64,000 bases of DNA from DATMFV01 sp035555975 (GTDB lineage Bacteria > Verrucomicrobiota > Verrucomicrobiia > Chthoniobacterales > Chthoniobacteraceae). Shown in pieces: positions 17,673-26,579 of this stretch. Both the position numbers and the translations under genes were made by a program. The DNA lies in NCBI GenBank assembly GCA_035555975.1, contig DATMFV010000014.1:1-64000 (forward strand), given 5' to 3'. The stretch's first letter is position 1, and every line of letters starts with the position of its first letter. The notes under the pieces were generated by a model, which was not told the origin of the DNA, ran no database searches, and saw only the letters and a program-made list of their open reading frames with translations.

Positions 17673-18806
17673 TCATCTCAATCCGAGCTGGCGATTGAAC
17701 TCCGGGGAAGTGGTCGCGCCGCCCGTAAATGCCAGCGGCACCCTGATGCCGGGAAGCGGCTCCCCTTTCATCGCGATCCGCCGGACGATCAGGTCGATGG
17801 CCGTGCGGCAGACGGTTTCGTAGGGGATCGCCAGCCGGGTCACGCCGGCGGCAGCGGCTTGTTTTTCATCGGCATCGCGGGAGATCACGCTGACTTCTCC
17901 GGGGACGGAAACGTTCATTTTCGCAAGCGCCTCCAGCACGAACCGGTAGCTGTTGAAGCGATGGCAGACGATCAGTTGCGGGAGGTTGCGCCGATGTTCC
18001 TTCAGCCACGATGCCGTCACTTCCTCATCCCGTTTTTCAAAGTTCAGCGGCACCCGTTCCAGGGAGACCGTGGCCTTTTCTTCAAGCAGCCCGTTGGTCA
18101 TGCCGCCAAGGAGCGCCCATCCCGTGGAACTGGTGATGGGGCGGTCGTAGCTGAAGAAGACGATTTTTTGATGACCGACGGCGTGCGCGGCTTTGCCGAT
18201 CTGATAACCGGCGTCGAAATAATCGGGCGTCACGAAGTTGGCGCTGGCGGCGGCGTTGGCCGGGTGAATGGTGGCATACGGGATTTTTTCCTCGTCGCAG
18301 GCATCGATCAACGGCTGGCACGGGGAGAAAGGGAAGATCAGCAGGGCATCCAGTTCGCCGTCCCGAAACAGCGCGCGGGCTTTCTCGGTGGGATCGGAGC
18401 GATCATCGAGCACGGAGAAATCGAAAGTGTGTCTGCCGTGCATCAAGGTTTCCATCAGCGCGCCGTAATACCCGCTCTGGAGCGAATGGCTCCGGTCGAC
18501 CATCGGCTGCGGACGGTTGCAGAAAAGGCGCAGATCGCCCCCTTTTGCTTTCCGGAGGAGCGCCGGGGAGAGGTAAGCGCCGTCGCCGACGCGCGTGGTG
18601 ATGGCCCCCTCTTCCTTCAAGGCCCGGTAGACGTTTTGCACGGTGGCAAGGCTGACGCCGAGGCGGCCCGCAAGATCCCGCATGGTCGGGAGACGACCGC
18701 CTTTTCCGGCAATATCGTGGTCGGGATCGAGGATGTAATTTCGCACCCGTTCAAACGGGCGCAGACCGGAAAGCGGCTTTTGGCTCATGATCCCCGGACG
18801 TTCCAT
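17673..18806 (-). CDS. GntR-headed transcriptional regulator with LacI-type sugar-binding domain (module 1)
   Basis: The protein has 377 residues. Residues about 16-75 form a GntR-type winged helix: PFERVRNYILDPDHDIAGKG, then LPTMRDLAGRLGVSLATVQN, then VYRALKEEGAI. The remainder is a periplasmic-binding-protein-like ligand domain of the LacI type, with the typical ending VPGEVSVISRDADE and AIDLIVRRIAMKGEPLPG. Such hybrids are common one-component sugar sensors in this phylum. The gene precedes the beta-strand/PEP-CTERM, pseudopilin, beta-helix and dipeptidase genes on the same strand, so it probably controls that operon in response to a glycan-derived ligand. The start at 18806 is the first ATG. 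ATG 18788 is also possible. Confidence 0.87.
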   Translation of the reverse strand: MERPGIMSQKPLSGLRPFERVRNYILDPDHDIAGKGGRLPTMRDLAGRLGVSLATVQNVYRALKEEGAITTRVGDGAYLSPALLRKAKGGDLRLFCNRPQPMVDRSHSLQSGYYGALMETLMHGRHTFDFSVLDDRSDPTEKARALFRDGELDALLIFPFSPCQPLIDACDEEKIPYATIHPANAAASANFVTPDYFDAGYQIGKAAHAVGHQKIVFFSYDRPITSSTGWALLGGMTNGLLEEKATVSLERVPLNFEKRDEEVTASWLKEHRRNLPQLIVCHRFNSYRFVLEALAKMNVSVPGEVSVISRDADEKQAAAAGVTRLAIPYETVCRTAIDLIVRRIAMKGEPLPGIRVPLAFTGGATTSPEFNRQLGLR

Positions 18807-18845
18807 GAGATGAAACCATCCGGCAAGAGAAAACAGTCAAAAAAT

Positions 18846-18858
18846 AATACAATTTTAA
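18846..18858. promoter_or_regulatory. Candidate operator half-site upstream of the module 1 regulator
   Basis: AATACAATTTTAA at 18846-18858 repeats the AATACAA core of the sites at 17612 and 17641-17659. It lies about 40 bp upstream of the regulator start at 18806. This would fit autoregulation. It is short and AT-rich, so chance occurrence is possible. Confidence 0.35.
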
Positions 18859-18872
18859 GACTCTGTGCTGCC

Positions 18873-18907
18873 GGGAGAAAAGTGGCGCGAGGCGAAATCC
18901 CCGCGCC
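18873..18907 (-). terminator. Candidate intrinsic terminator of recA
   Basis: On the minus strand, about 33 bases after the recA stop, GGCGCG and CGCGCC (complement of 18902-18907 and 18884-18889) form a 6-bp GC stem around a 12-base loop. It is followed by ACTTTTCT (complement of 18876-18883). A second small stem, GGCGC-GGAA-GCGCC, lies nearer the stop. The T run is short, so the call is moderate. Confidence 0.45.
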
Positions 18908-18940
18908 ATGATCCGATCAAGGCGCTTCCGCGCCGGGGCG

Positions 18941-19969
18941 TCACGCTTTGCCTTCTTCGAGCTTCGCTTTGACCAGCGCCTCGATTTCGGCATACAGCTC
19001 GGGATTGTTCTTGAGCGTGTCCTTGGCCGCGTCGCGTCCCTGGGCGAGCTGGCTGCCGTTGTAGCTCAGCCACGAACCCCGTTTTTCGATGATGCGCTGT
19101 TCGAGCGCGAGGTCGAGCAGCGAACCGGTCGAGGAGATCCCTTCATTGTACATGATGTCGAACTCGCAATCGGTAAAGGGCGGGGCGACCTTGTTTTTGA
19201 CGATCTTCAGCTTGGTGCGGTTGCCGGTGATGGTGCCGTCGTTGGTCTTGATCGCGCCGATGCGGCGGATGTCGCACCGTACGCTGGAGTAAAACTTGAG
19301 CGCCTTCCCGCCCGGGGTCGTTTCCGGGTTGCCGAACATGACGCCGATCTTTTCGCGGATCTGGTTGGTGAAGATGCAGGTGGTCCGCGCCTTGGAGATG
19401 TGGGCGGTCAGCTTGCGCAGCGCCGCGCTCATCAGCCGCGCCTGCGCGCCGACGGTGGTATCGCCGATTTCGCCGTCGAGTTCCGACTTGGTGACCAGCG
19501 CCGCCACCGAGTCGAGCACGACGACATCCAGCGCGTTGGAGCGGATCAACGTTTCGCAGATGCGCAGCGCCTCTTCCCCGGAACTCGGCTGGGAGACGAG
19601 CAGGTCGTCGACATTGACGCCGAGTTTGCGGGCGTACTGCGGGTCGAGCGCGTGTTCCACGTCGATGAACGCCGCCTGGCCGCCAAGTTTCTGCGCCTGG
19701 GCGATGACGGTCAGGGTCAGCGTCGTTTTCCCGGACGACTCCGGACCGTAAATTTCGATGATCCGCCCGCGTGGGAAGCCGCCGACCCCGAGGGCCCGGT
19801 CGATCAGGATATTCCCGGAGGGGATGACTTCGATCTGCATGGAGGTCTTGTCTCCAAGGCGCATGATCGCGCCATTTCCGAAATCCTTCTCGATCTGCTG
19901 AATGGCAAGTTCGAGGTTCTTGTTCTGTTCAAGGGTGACTTTGTCAACTGGGGCGTCGGTTTTGGCCAT
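18941..19969 (-). CDS. recA: Recombinase A
   Basis: The protein has 342 residues, the normal RecA length. The P-loop is GPESSGKTT and the Walker B strand is ALDVVVLDSVAALV. The DNA-binding loops contain GDTTVGAQARLMSAALRKLT and IREKIGVMFGNPETTPGGKA. The signature ALKFYSSVRCDIRRIG is intact. It forms nucleoprotein filaments on single-stranded DNA, drives homologous strand exchange and stimulates LexA self-cleavage. The start at 19969 (MAKTDAPVDK) is preferred. An in-phase TTG 18 bp upstream would add MRQYLP, and neither has a clear ribosome binding site. It is transcribed alone, between the module 1 regulator and a divergent PHP gene. Confidence 0.98.
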   Translation of the reverse strand: MAKTDAPVDKVTLEQNKNLELAIQQIEKDFGNGAIMRLGDKTSMQIEVIPSGNILIDRALGVGGFPRGRIIEIYGPESSGKTTLTLTVIAQAQKLGGQAAFIDVEHALDPQYARKLGVNVDDLLVSQPSSGEEALRICETLIRSNALDVVVLDSVAALVTKSELDGEIGDTTVGAQARLMSAALRKLTAHISKARTTCIFTNQIREKIGVMFGNPETTPGGKALKFYSSVRCDIRRIGAIKTNDGTITGNRTKLKIVKNKVAPPFTDCEFDIMYNEGISSTGSLLDLALEQRIIEKRGSWLSYNGSQLAQGRDAAKDTLKNNPELYAEIEALVKAKLEEGKA

Positions 19970-20017
19970 AGGTAGGTATTGCCGCAAAACCTACGGTACG
20001 AAGAAAACTTTGACCAG

Positions 20018-20050
20018 CCTATAATCGCGTCTAAAACGGATTTAAATCCG
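20018..20050 (-). promoter_or_regulatory. Candidate recA promoter overlapped by a 14-bp perfect palindrome
   Basis: On the minus strand TTTAAA (20041-20046) and TATAGG (20018-20023) are separated by 17 bp, a fair -35/-10 pair about 50 bp upstream of the recA ATG. The -35 lies in the centre of CGGATTTAAATCCG (20037-20050), a perfect palindrome. That is where a repressor would sit. Whether it is the LexA site of this lineage cannot be told from one copy. Confidence 0.35.
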
Positions 20051-20115
20051 ACGGCATACTTTTTTCCGATAATTCTTCATTCGCACCCGCCAATCTGGTG
20101 AAATACGGGGCGGCG

Positions 20116-21030
20116 ATGAAAAACACCCCTGCTCTCTACGATCTCCATCTCCATACCTACTGGAGTTACGATGCACTGGCCGATCCGGAGGTTCATTTTC
20201 GACGCGCGCGGGAGCTTGGTCTCCGCTGTCTGGCGATCACCGAACACCATAACCTTGATGCGCTGCCGGATCTTGTCCGGATCGCCGCCGATTATCCCGA
20301 TATCCGCTGGATCGTCGCGGCGGAACTGACGGTCAACACCTCGATCGGCGCGGTCGATCTGCTCTGCTATGGTCTTCCGCTCCAGCCTTGCGGCCTTCTG
20401 GCGCAGGTGCTCGACGAATACCACGAGTGGCAGCGGGCGGCCGGAGCGGCGAGGGTCCGCCAGATGCAGGCGCTCGGCTTTGATTACAGCAGCGAGGAGC
20501 ACCTTGCCCTGTTGCGCAGCTACCGGCCGGAGAGGACGCTGGAACGGCAGGGGGCCACGCATGTCCGGGGCAAGACAGAGATCGACTACTTTATCCGGCG
20601 CGGCTTCATCGCGAACCCCGGGGAGCGTGCGGCATTGCTCCAGCGTCTGCCCAAAGAGCTGGCCACACCGTGCTACCCTTCGGTGGAACGGGTCGTCCCC
20701 GCTGTGAAGCAGGCGGGCGGTCTGGTCGTCATCGCCCACCCGGCCGGCTACTTTCAGGACAGAAATCGGCAGCGCATGGACGCTCTGCGCGAAGAGTGCG
20801 GCCTCGACGGGATCGAATGCGCCCACCGCTCGGTTCATCCCGAACAGACGGCCTTTTACCGCGCCTATTGCCGGGAGCACGGTCTCCTTTCGACAGGGGG
20901 CTCCGACAGCCACGACAACGAGGATGTCCTCACCCCGCCGGAGCAATGGGGACACACCCGGGAGAAGCGGTTTGCCTGCCATCTCGGTGAAGAGGCGTGG
21001 CTCGACGAATTTCTGGAGCGGCTCCCCTGA
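20116..21030 (+). CDS. PHP-domain metal-dependent phosphoesterase
   Basis: The protein has 304 residues. It shows the PHP metal ligands in order: DLHLHTYWSYDALADP (H-x-H and a following Asp), LAITEHHNLDA, IVAAELTV, VVIAHPAGY and TGGSDSHDNE. The fold binds two or three metal ions and cleaves phosphoesters, for example 3',5'-nucleoside bisphosphates or RNA ends in the RNase AM/YciV group. I start at ATG 20116, preceded by GGGG about 7 bases upstream. An in-phase GTG lies at 20098. It is divergent from recA and ends 4 bp before the convergent large glycosidase gene. The exact substrate is unknown. Confidence 0.85.
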   Translation: MKNTPALYDLHLHTYWSYDALADPEVHFRRARELGLRCLAITEHHNLDALPDLVRIAADYPDIRWIVAAELTVNTSIGAVDLLCYGLPLQPCGLLAQVLDEYHEWQRAAGAARVRQMQALGFDYSSEEHLALLRSYRPERTLERQGATHVRGKTEIDYFIRRGFIANPGERAALLQRLPKELATPCYPSVERVVPAVKQAGGLVVIAHPAGYFQDRNRQRMDALREECGLDGIECAHRSVHPEQTAFYRAYCREHGLLSTGGSDSHDNEDVLTPPEQWGHTREKRFACHLGEEAWLDEFLERLP

Positions 21031-21034
21031 TCCG

Positions 21035-24000
21035 CTACAGCGAAGCTGTGCCGAGTCGGATGACGGTCGACGCCGTGACGCCGGTGGCGACATCGCGCAC
21101 CTGCAACTTCCATTCGCCTGCGGGGTCGTTGTAGGCAAAGGGGATCTCCGCGATCGTCTTTCCTGCGCCCGCCAGCAGATTTTGCGCGTAGACCGCTTTT
21201 TCCTTCCCGTCGGGGCCGATCACCGAAAGGTGGAAAAGATGGGTGCCGGGTTGGCTTTCTCCTTCGCGCTCGATCGCCGCTTCCAGCTTCACGACTTCGC
21301 CGGGCCGGGCGGTCGCCGCTGCGGAGAGCGCGAGCGATTTGACCGCGTAGGGAAGAGCGGCATACACTTTCGGCAAACCCCGGACGAGCGCAGTCTCCAC
21401 CCGGTCTTTTTTCCCGAGGAAGGCTCCGCTTCTCGATTCATAGAGATAAGCGGGCGATTCGAACCGGATGGTACACGCGAGCCGGTCTTCCCGATCGACC
21501 GCCCCCGCTTCCCGGGTGCGCGTCACGCCCAGAAGCCCGATTTCGCCGAGTTGAAACCGGGACGGTTTGACTTCGGCCACATCTTCGCTGGCGGAAGTGA
21601 CGATGACCGGCGGCTCGACCCCGGCTTCCTTGAGAAGGGAGGCAACCAGTTGGCGGATCGGTTGAGTGACCGTCAGTTGACTGACTTTTTCGATCTGGAT
21701 TTCACCGCCCACGCCGCCGGAAGCCTCTTCGGCGTAATTGGAAAAGCTGGCATTGAGGAAGATGGCGCGCCCTTTTCCATGGCGGTGTACGATCAGCGCC
21801 GGGGTCTCTCCGACGCGGCCCCGGGCGGTGCCGCCGGTCAGCCGGAGATCGGCGCTTCCGGAGGTGACCGCAACCGCGGCCGGGGTTGGCCCGGCAGCAT
21901 GGGTGATCGTCATCGTCTCATCCTTGAGCGCCGGCGGGGTGAGCGACTGGCGCACGCCGAAGAGGTCGCCAAGCTGGTCCGCCGGTTTGCCGTGTTCATC
22001 GCGAATCCCGCAATACGCATCGGCGATGACGGTGCCCCCCTGTTCGACAAATTGCCGGATCGCTTTCGCCTCTTCGTTGCCGATGGCGGAACTCCACGGG
22101 AGGAAGAGCACTTTTTCCCTGGAGAGTTCGCCCGCGCGGATCTGCTCGCCGTGTACGAACCGGTACTGGTAATGGGTGTCGGTGAGGATCTTGGCGACGT
22201 TCATCAGGTTGACCTCGAACTTCCGCCGTTTGTTGTGGGCTTCATCCAGCCCGACCGCCGTCGCCACATGGCGGCTCGCCGGTGAATAGTGAATGGCGAT
22301 GCCGTCGTGGCCATACCGGCTTTCCATAAAGAGCCGCCCGATGCCGCTTTTGAGTTCCGCCACTTCTTCAAAGAGCCACCCGGCCTGCCGTGTCGGGCTC
22401 AGGTCGGTATGGAAGAGGGGGCAGTCCATCGAGCCGGAGACCAGCGTGTAGTAGTTGATCCCGTTGGCGCCGTTGAAAAGGAGTTCCCACGGCTTGGAGC
22501 GCGCGGATTGTTCGTCGGAGTCGGTGTAGTCGTAGCCGAGGAAGGTCGTAAAGAAGGTTTTCGGCTTCATGAACGAGCGTTGAAGCGCCACCTGCACGCC
22601 GCCGTACCCGCTCAGGTGATCGACCGCCCTCATCAGTTTCCACCAGTCGTAGCCGTTATAGGAAGTCTGGTTCTGGGTTCCGGAGAGGCCGACCCGCGCG
22701 CGCGGGATCTCGCCGGAGATCACCCGATGCGCCCGGGCGTGGTACTTCGCAAAGACGCTCTCCATATAGCGACGGTGTTCGACCCACGGCGCAAGCGAGC
22801 CGGAGGGGTCGAGCTGCTGGAGCGGCACCGGCCGGACCTCCTCCCACGTCCCGAACCGGCTGCCCCAGCTTTCATTGAGCGCCGGGAGATCGGGGTAGCG
22901 TCCTTGCAGGTAGGTGCGGAACCCGGCGAGGCAACTGGGCGAAAGACAATAGGCTTCCCGCTCCGCCAGCTTCTGTTCATCGCCAAGCGACCATTCGAGC
23001 GCGCCGAAAGGCCGCGCTTCCCGCGCCATTTCCCGCAGGCGGGTTTCCACTTTTTCGCGATGGGCCGGGTCGGTCAGGCACGGCACCCGCACGAGATCAT
23101 CCGCGGCGGGTTCCGGCGTCCAGACCGGCGCAATGTTTTCCGGGGCAAAGCGGATATTGCCATACGCAGCGCTCTCGACCCGTTTCCGGGTGTATAAAGC
23201 GGCGTACATGTCGACCCCGAGTCCGCGCAGAAGTTTCATGGCGTAGGCGGCAGAGGGTTGGCTGCTGGGAGCATACCAGCCGATGAAGGAAAAATCGTCC
23301 GGCTCGGGCCGGTCGATCCAGACCCGTTCCCGCCGTGCGTCGAGCACCGTATCCGCCTTGACTAGTTCGATAAACAGGCGTGCGGCCAGCGTATGCGCGT
23401 GGGGGTAGGGAAGCTGGAGGGTAGCCTCCCCGGAGGGAGCGACCGGGACTTCCTGCATCGGCGAGACCTGGCGCTCTTCGGTATCAAAGAGCGTGGCCCG
23501 CACCGTGAGCCCCGCCGTCGCCCCTTGCACATGAACCGTGGCGGCGACCGGCTCGCCTTCATTGAAGAGCGGCTTGGCAATGGCGATTTCGCGGATTGTT
23601 TCGGCATGCCCGATCTGATACGCCGTCGCCCCGTAGTCGATCACCCGGTCTTTGGCATCAAGCAACCAGACATCGACGGCATAAGTCCCGCCCGGCGTTT
23701 TGCCGGGAAGCGTAAACACCACGCTTTTCCCGTTTTCGGGAAGGTCGCGGACCTGCCGGTCGATCTCTTCAAAGAACGGGTTGCGAACGATGACGCGCAG
23801 TCGCGCCCCCGCCGGAGTGCTGGTGGTGGTGACGGTCAACCGTTCCGGCGAAGCCTCCAGCGATGCCAGGCCGTGCGTTTCACGTTGCGCCGCCCAGAGC
23901 ACCAGCTTGTTGAAAGCGGCAAAGTAATACTCCAGCGGCCCGTTGGTCCGGTCGAGATAATCGGCGAGTTCAAACCCGGGCAGGAGAAAGCTGGCGGACC

Positions 24001-25633
24001 GGGTAAAGCGGGAAGGTTGGACCTTGGCGACGCGCCCCTTGCCGTAGCTGGCCAACTGGAAATGCCCGCCTTTCTTCGGCTTCCGGTAGGCGGGAATCCG
24101 TTCCATCGGGAGGAGATCAAAGAGCCCCTGGTCCCCTTCCAGCGGGGCTTCCGTGAAGAAATCGGCCACCGGGGCGAGCCAATCGGGCTTGACCTCCACA
24201 ACGACCAGCCCCATGCCCTCGCGGACCCGTTCGCGGATGGCCTCCTGCACCTCGGGGGAAATCGCCTTCCAGCGCAGGCCGCCGACGATCATCACCTCGC
24301 AGGCCGGGAGGTTCTGCCGGATCTGTTCCAGCGTAAACTCCGGGAGGGTCTCATCCGGTCGATAGTACGACCAGAAGGGGAGGGGGGTGTAGTCGAGGTC
24401 GAGCCGCTGGACGATCTCCACCACGTCGCGCATCGTTTGGGTGGAGTTGAGGATGATCGCCCTGGGGGCTTTGCCGCTCAGGGGGATCGCCCAGTCGATA
24501 TGCGGCGTTTCGGGGAAGTGCCCGCGATGGTAGCTTTCCGGTTTCAAACCCCACGCGGCAAACGCGATCTGTCGACGGTTGAGCGGCGTGCCGGTGAAGA
24601 CGACGGAAGCGGCGTCGAAATCGCCCCGTTCGACCTCGATCTCATCGGTGAAGAAAGTGTTTCCCGAGCGCTCGATATGAAGCATGACATAGCGCCCCCG
24701 GGTCTTGAGCGGTTCCGAGGCAAAGGGATGGGGATACCATTTGAGCCCTCCCTGAAAGAGTTCTCCTGAAGTCAGCGTCGCCGCCGGGTAGAAATGTTCG
24801 CCGTCGTCGCTGACATGGCAGGTGATTTTTTCCGGAAAGCGGACTCCGGCGACCCCGCCGCCGACCGTGTGCAGCGTGATCCTGCCGATCGGCTCCACCT
24901 TGCCGAGATCAATGATGATGGTCGGGTTGGCCGACTTCCAGCCGACGGTCGATTTCTGGCTCCAGAAGTACCCTTTGGTAAAAATCCCGTCGGTGAGTTG
25001 CAGGGTATCTTCGGGATCGGTACACAACGGGTAGTTGGGCTGCGGCAATAGCGTTGCTTTTTTGCCGAACGCCAGGTTTTCGCCCCGCTTCTCCGGAACT
25101 GGAGCCGCTTGCGGCGGGTCGGCGACGAGGGCCGCCTCGTCAAAGAGAACCCGCCCGGTGGCGTTGGTTAGCGAAAGGGAAAGGGTGACGGTTTCGGGCT
25201 TTTCGACTTCAAAGGGTAGCAAAAGCCTTTCCCAGCCGTGTGTTCCGGTGAGGCCGGTTTTTTCCGCGAGCACCTTTCCGGAGGCGTTCCGGAGCTGTAC
25301 ACCCGCGCCTTCTCCCTTGATCCCGTCGATTTTAATCCAGAGCTGGAGAAAATGTTTTCCCGCCGGGGCGGAAAAGGTCTGGCTGGCGAAGGAAATCCGC
25401 GGCGCGGTGTGCGCCATCATCAACGCGAGCTTTCCGTCGTAGAAATCTTCGTTGTTCAGGGAGGTTTCCCCATCGGTTTGCCACCCGTCCGGCTGGTGGT
25501 GCAGCGATTGTTCGAAGCCGGGGTTTTTGAGAAGCGGCGGTTCGCCCGCCGGGAGCAACGGCGTCGCGGCGAGCAGGGCAAGCGTGGCCGCCAGCAGGCG
25601 TGCGGCGGGGCGGAGGGAGGCAAGGTTCATCAT
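21035..25633 (-). CDS. Large exported glycosidase-like protein (GH42-like core with carbohydrate-binding and discoidin-type domains)
   Basis: The protein has 1532 residues. A signal peptide (about 1-30, ending LLPAGE) is followed by a CBM-like beta sandwich from LLKNPGFEQSLHHQPDGWQT to about residue 172. An F5/8 (discoidin) type domain spans about 185-335 (NLAFGKKATLLPQPNYPLCT, TIIIDLGKVEPIGRITLHTV). A long middle region follows. At about 795-1130 lies a TIM-barrel-like part resembling GH42 beta-galactosidases: GALEWSLGDEQKL with Glu880 and Glu886, then PALNESWGSRFGTWEE and SKPWELLFNGANGINYYT. After it comes a trimerisation-like segment (VLFLPWSSAIGNEEAKAIRQ, FVEQGGTVIADAYCG). Catalytic residues are not certain. 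It is the last gene of module 2. MM at 25633/25630 gives two possible starts. Confidence 0.65.
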   Translation of the reverse strand: MMNLASLRPAARLLAATLALLAATPLLPAGEPPLLKNPGFEQSLHHQPDGWQTDGETSLNNEDFYDGKLALMMAHTAPRISFASQTFSAPAGKHFLQLWIKIDGIKGEGAGVQLRNASGKVLAEKTGLTGTHGWERLLLPFEVEKPETVTLSLSLTNATGRVLFDEAALVADPPQAAPVPEKRGENLAFGKKATLLPQPNYPLCTDPEDTLQLTDGIFTKGYFWSQKSTVGWKSANPTIIIDLGKVEPIGRITLHTVGGGVAGVRFPEKITCHVSDDGEHFYPAATLTSGELFQGGLKWYPHPFASEPLKTRGRYVMLHIERSGNTFFTDEIEVERGDFDAASVVFTGTPLNRRQIAFAAWGLKPESYHRGHFPETPHIDWAIPLSGKAPRAIILNSTQTMRDVVEIVQRLDLDYTPLPFWSYYRPDETLPEFTLEQIRQNLPACEVMIVGGLRWKAISPEVQEAIRERVREGMGLVVVEVKPDWLAPVADFFTEAPLEGDQGLFDLLPMERIPAYRKPKKGGHFQLASYGKGRVAKVQPSRFTRSASFLLPGFELADYLDRTNGPLEYYFAAFNKLVLWAAQRETHGLASLEASPERLTVTTTSTPAGARLRVIVRNPFFEEIDRQVRDLPENGKSVVFTLPGKTPGGTYAVDVWLLDAKDRVIDYGATAYQIGHAETIREIAIAKPLFNEGEPVAATVHVQGATAGLTVRATLFDTEERQVSPMQEVPVAPSGEATLQLPYPHAHTLAARLFIELVKADTVLDARRERVWIDRPEPDDFSFIGWYAPSSQPSAAYAMKLLRGLGVDMYAALYTRKRVESAAYGNIRFAPENIAPVWTPEPAADDLVRVPCLTDPAHREKVETRLREMAREARPFGALEWSLGDEQKLAEREAYCLSPSCLAGFRTYLQGRYPDLPALNESWGSRFGTWEEVRPVPLQQLDPSGSLAPWVEHRRYMESVFAKYHARAHRVISGEIPRARVGLSGTQNQTSYNGYDWWKLMRAVDHLSGYGGVQVALQRSFMKPKTFFTTFLGYDYTDSDEQSARSKPWELLFNGANGINYYTLVSGSMDCPLFHTDLSPTRQAGWLFEEVAELKSGIGRLFMESRYGHDGIAIHYSPASRHVATAVGLDEAHNKRRKFEVNLMNVAKILTDTHYQYRFVHGEQIRAGELSREKVLFLPWSSAIGNEEAKAIRQFVEQGGTVIADAYCGIRDEHGKPADQLGDLFGVRQSLTPPALKDETMTITHAAGPTPAAVAVTSGSADLRLTGGTARGRVGETPALIVHRHGKGRAIFLNASFSNYAEEASGGVGGEIQIEKVSQLTVTQPIRQLVASLLKEAGVEPPVIVTSASEDVAEVKPSRFQLGEIGLLGVTRTREAGAVDREDRLACTIRFESPAYLYESRSGAFLGKKDRVETALVRGLPKVYAALPYAVKSLALSAAATARPGEVVKLEAAIEREGESQPGTHLFHLSVIGPDGKEKAVYAQNLLAGAGKTIAEIPFAYNDPAGEWKLQVRDVATGVTASTVIRLGTASL

Positions 25634-25745
25634 GGTGAAAGTCGGTGGGAAAAGGGGTCGGGGCAGGCCGATGCCCGGGCGTCAGACCTCCGGGGCGGCC
25701 CGTCGCGTGGGAGACAGCCTTCAGCGGGATGCGGAATCAAGGGCG

Positions 25746-26579
25746 CTAGCGACGCCTGCGGCCCAGCCAGAGACAGCCTCCGGCGGAAAGCACCAGCAGG
25801 GTTGCGGTGGCGGGCTCGGGAATAGCCTGGGCATTGACGGTGAAGCCCGCGATGGAAAGGTAGGGTTGATTGGTGGCGCGCATGATGTCAAAGTAGATGC
25901 CCACCGCCTGAATATCGGTAAACTCAGATCCCGTCACCGTATAGCCTGTCTCGGGGATGGCGGGGAGGGGCGCCACGTTGACGGGATCAAACAAGGCCCA
26001 GGTCGAAGAGGGTAGCGTTCCCGGAGTCAGTTCATTGAGCTGGGCGTTGATCGAGGAGATGTACCAGAGGCCGTCGCTTTGGACGACGTAGCGCCAAACC
26101 TGGGTGGTTCCCGTACCCTGGGAGGTCCGGGTGATGGAACTGGTTTCATCGAAGACGAGACGGCTCCCGGGATCGACGGTCGGTTGAAAGAAGAACATCC
26201 CGGTGATGGTGAAACCGACCTGCCCCATGAAGATCAGGTTGGTCCCGGCGTTGTCAGGGTAACGTTTTTGCAGCCCGGTATAGCTATGATAGTTTTCCTG
26301 TGTGCTTCCTGCGGAAGTGATTTGCAGAGCGCCGTAGACGGCCGGACCGCTGTAGCTGGCGGAATCGGCGGGACTGATGCTGACGGTGTCGCTATACTTC
26401 CACGTCCGTGTCACCGCTCCGGTATCGACCGGGGTCGGCAGCGAGAAGCTCTGGTTGGACGTGGTATAGTTGCCGCCATAGTCGATGACGATGGCGGCTT
26501 GTGCAGAGCCGAGTGTCAGCGCAAGCAGGAGGGAGGCGAGCGCCGACCGGGTGGATCGTAGGTTGGAGGGGAGGTTCAT
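25746..26579 (-). CDS. PEP-CTERM exported protein (module 2)
   Basis: The protein has 277 residues. An N-terminal signal (SALASLLLALTLGSAQA, cleavage before AIVIDYGG) precedes a beta-rich body of no recognised enzyme family. The protein ends AIPEPATATLLVLSAGGCLW then LGRRRR, the Pro-Glu-Pro motif, hydrophobic helix and Arg cluster of PEP-CTERM proteins. It is thus a substrate for an exosortase-like sorting system and probably a surface or extracellular matrix protein. Its ATG overlaps the regulator stop by 4 bp (ATGA), which argues for coupled translation with the regulator. That is unusual for a cargo gene. The glycosidase gene follows after 112 bp. Confidence 0.85.
   Translation of the reverse strand: MNLPSNLRSTRSALASLLLALTLGSAQAAIVIDYGGNYTTSNQSFSLPTPVDTGAVTRTWKYSDTVSISPADSASYSGPAVYGALQITSAGSTQENYHSYTGLQKRYPDNAGTNLIFMGQVGFTITGMFFFQPTVDPGSRLVFDETSSITRTSQGTGTTQVWRYVVQSDGLWYISSINAQLNELTPGTLPSSTWALFDPVNVAPLPAIPETGYTVTGSEFTDIQAVGIYFDIMRATNQPYLSIAGFTVNAQAIPEPATATLLVLSAGGCLWLGRRRR

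Noticed and set aside
20010..20025. TTGACC and TATAAT on the plus strand before the PHP gene
   Set aside because: Only 4 bp separate them, so they cannot form a -35/-10 pair.
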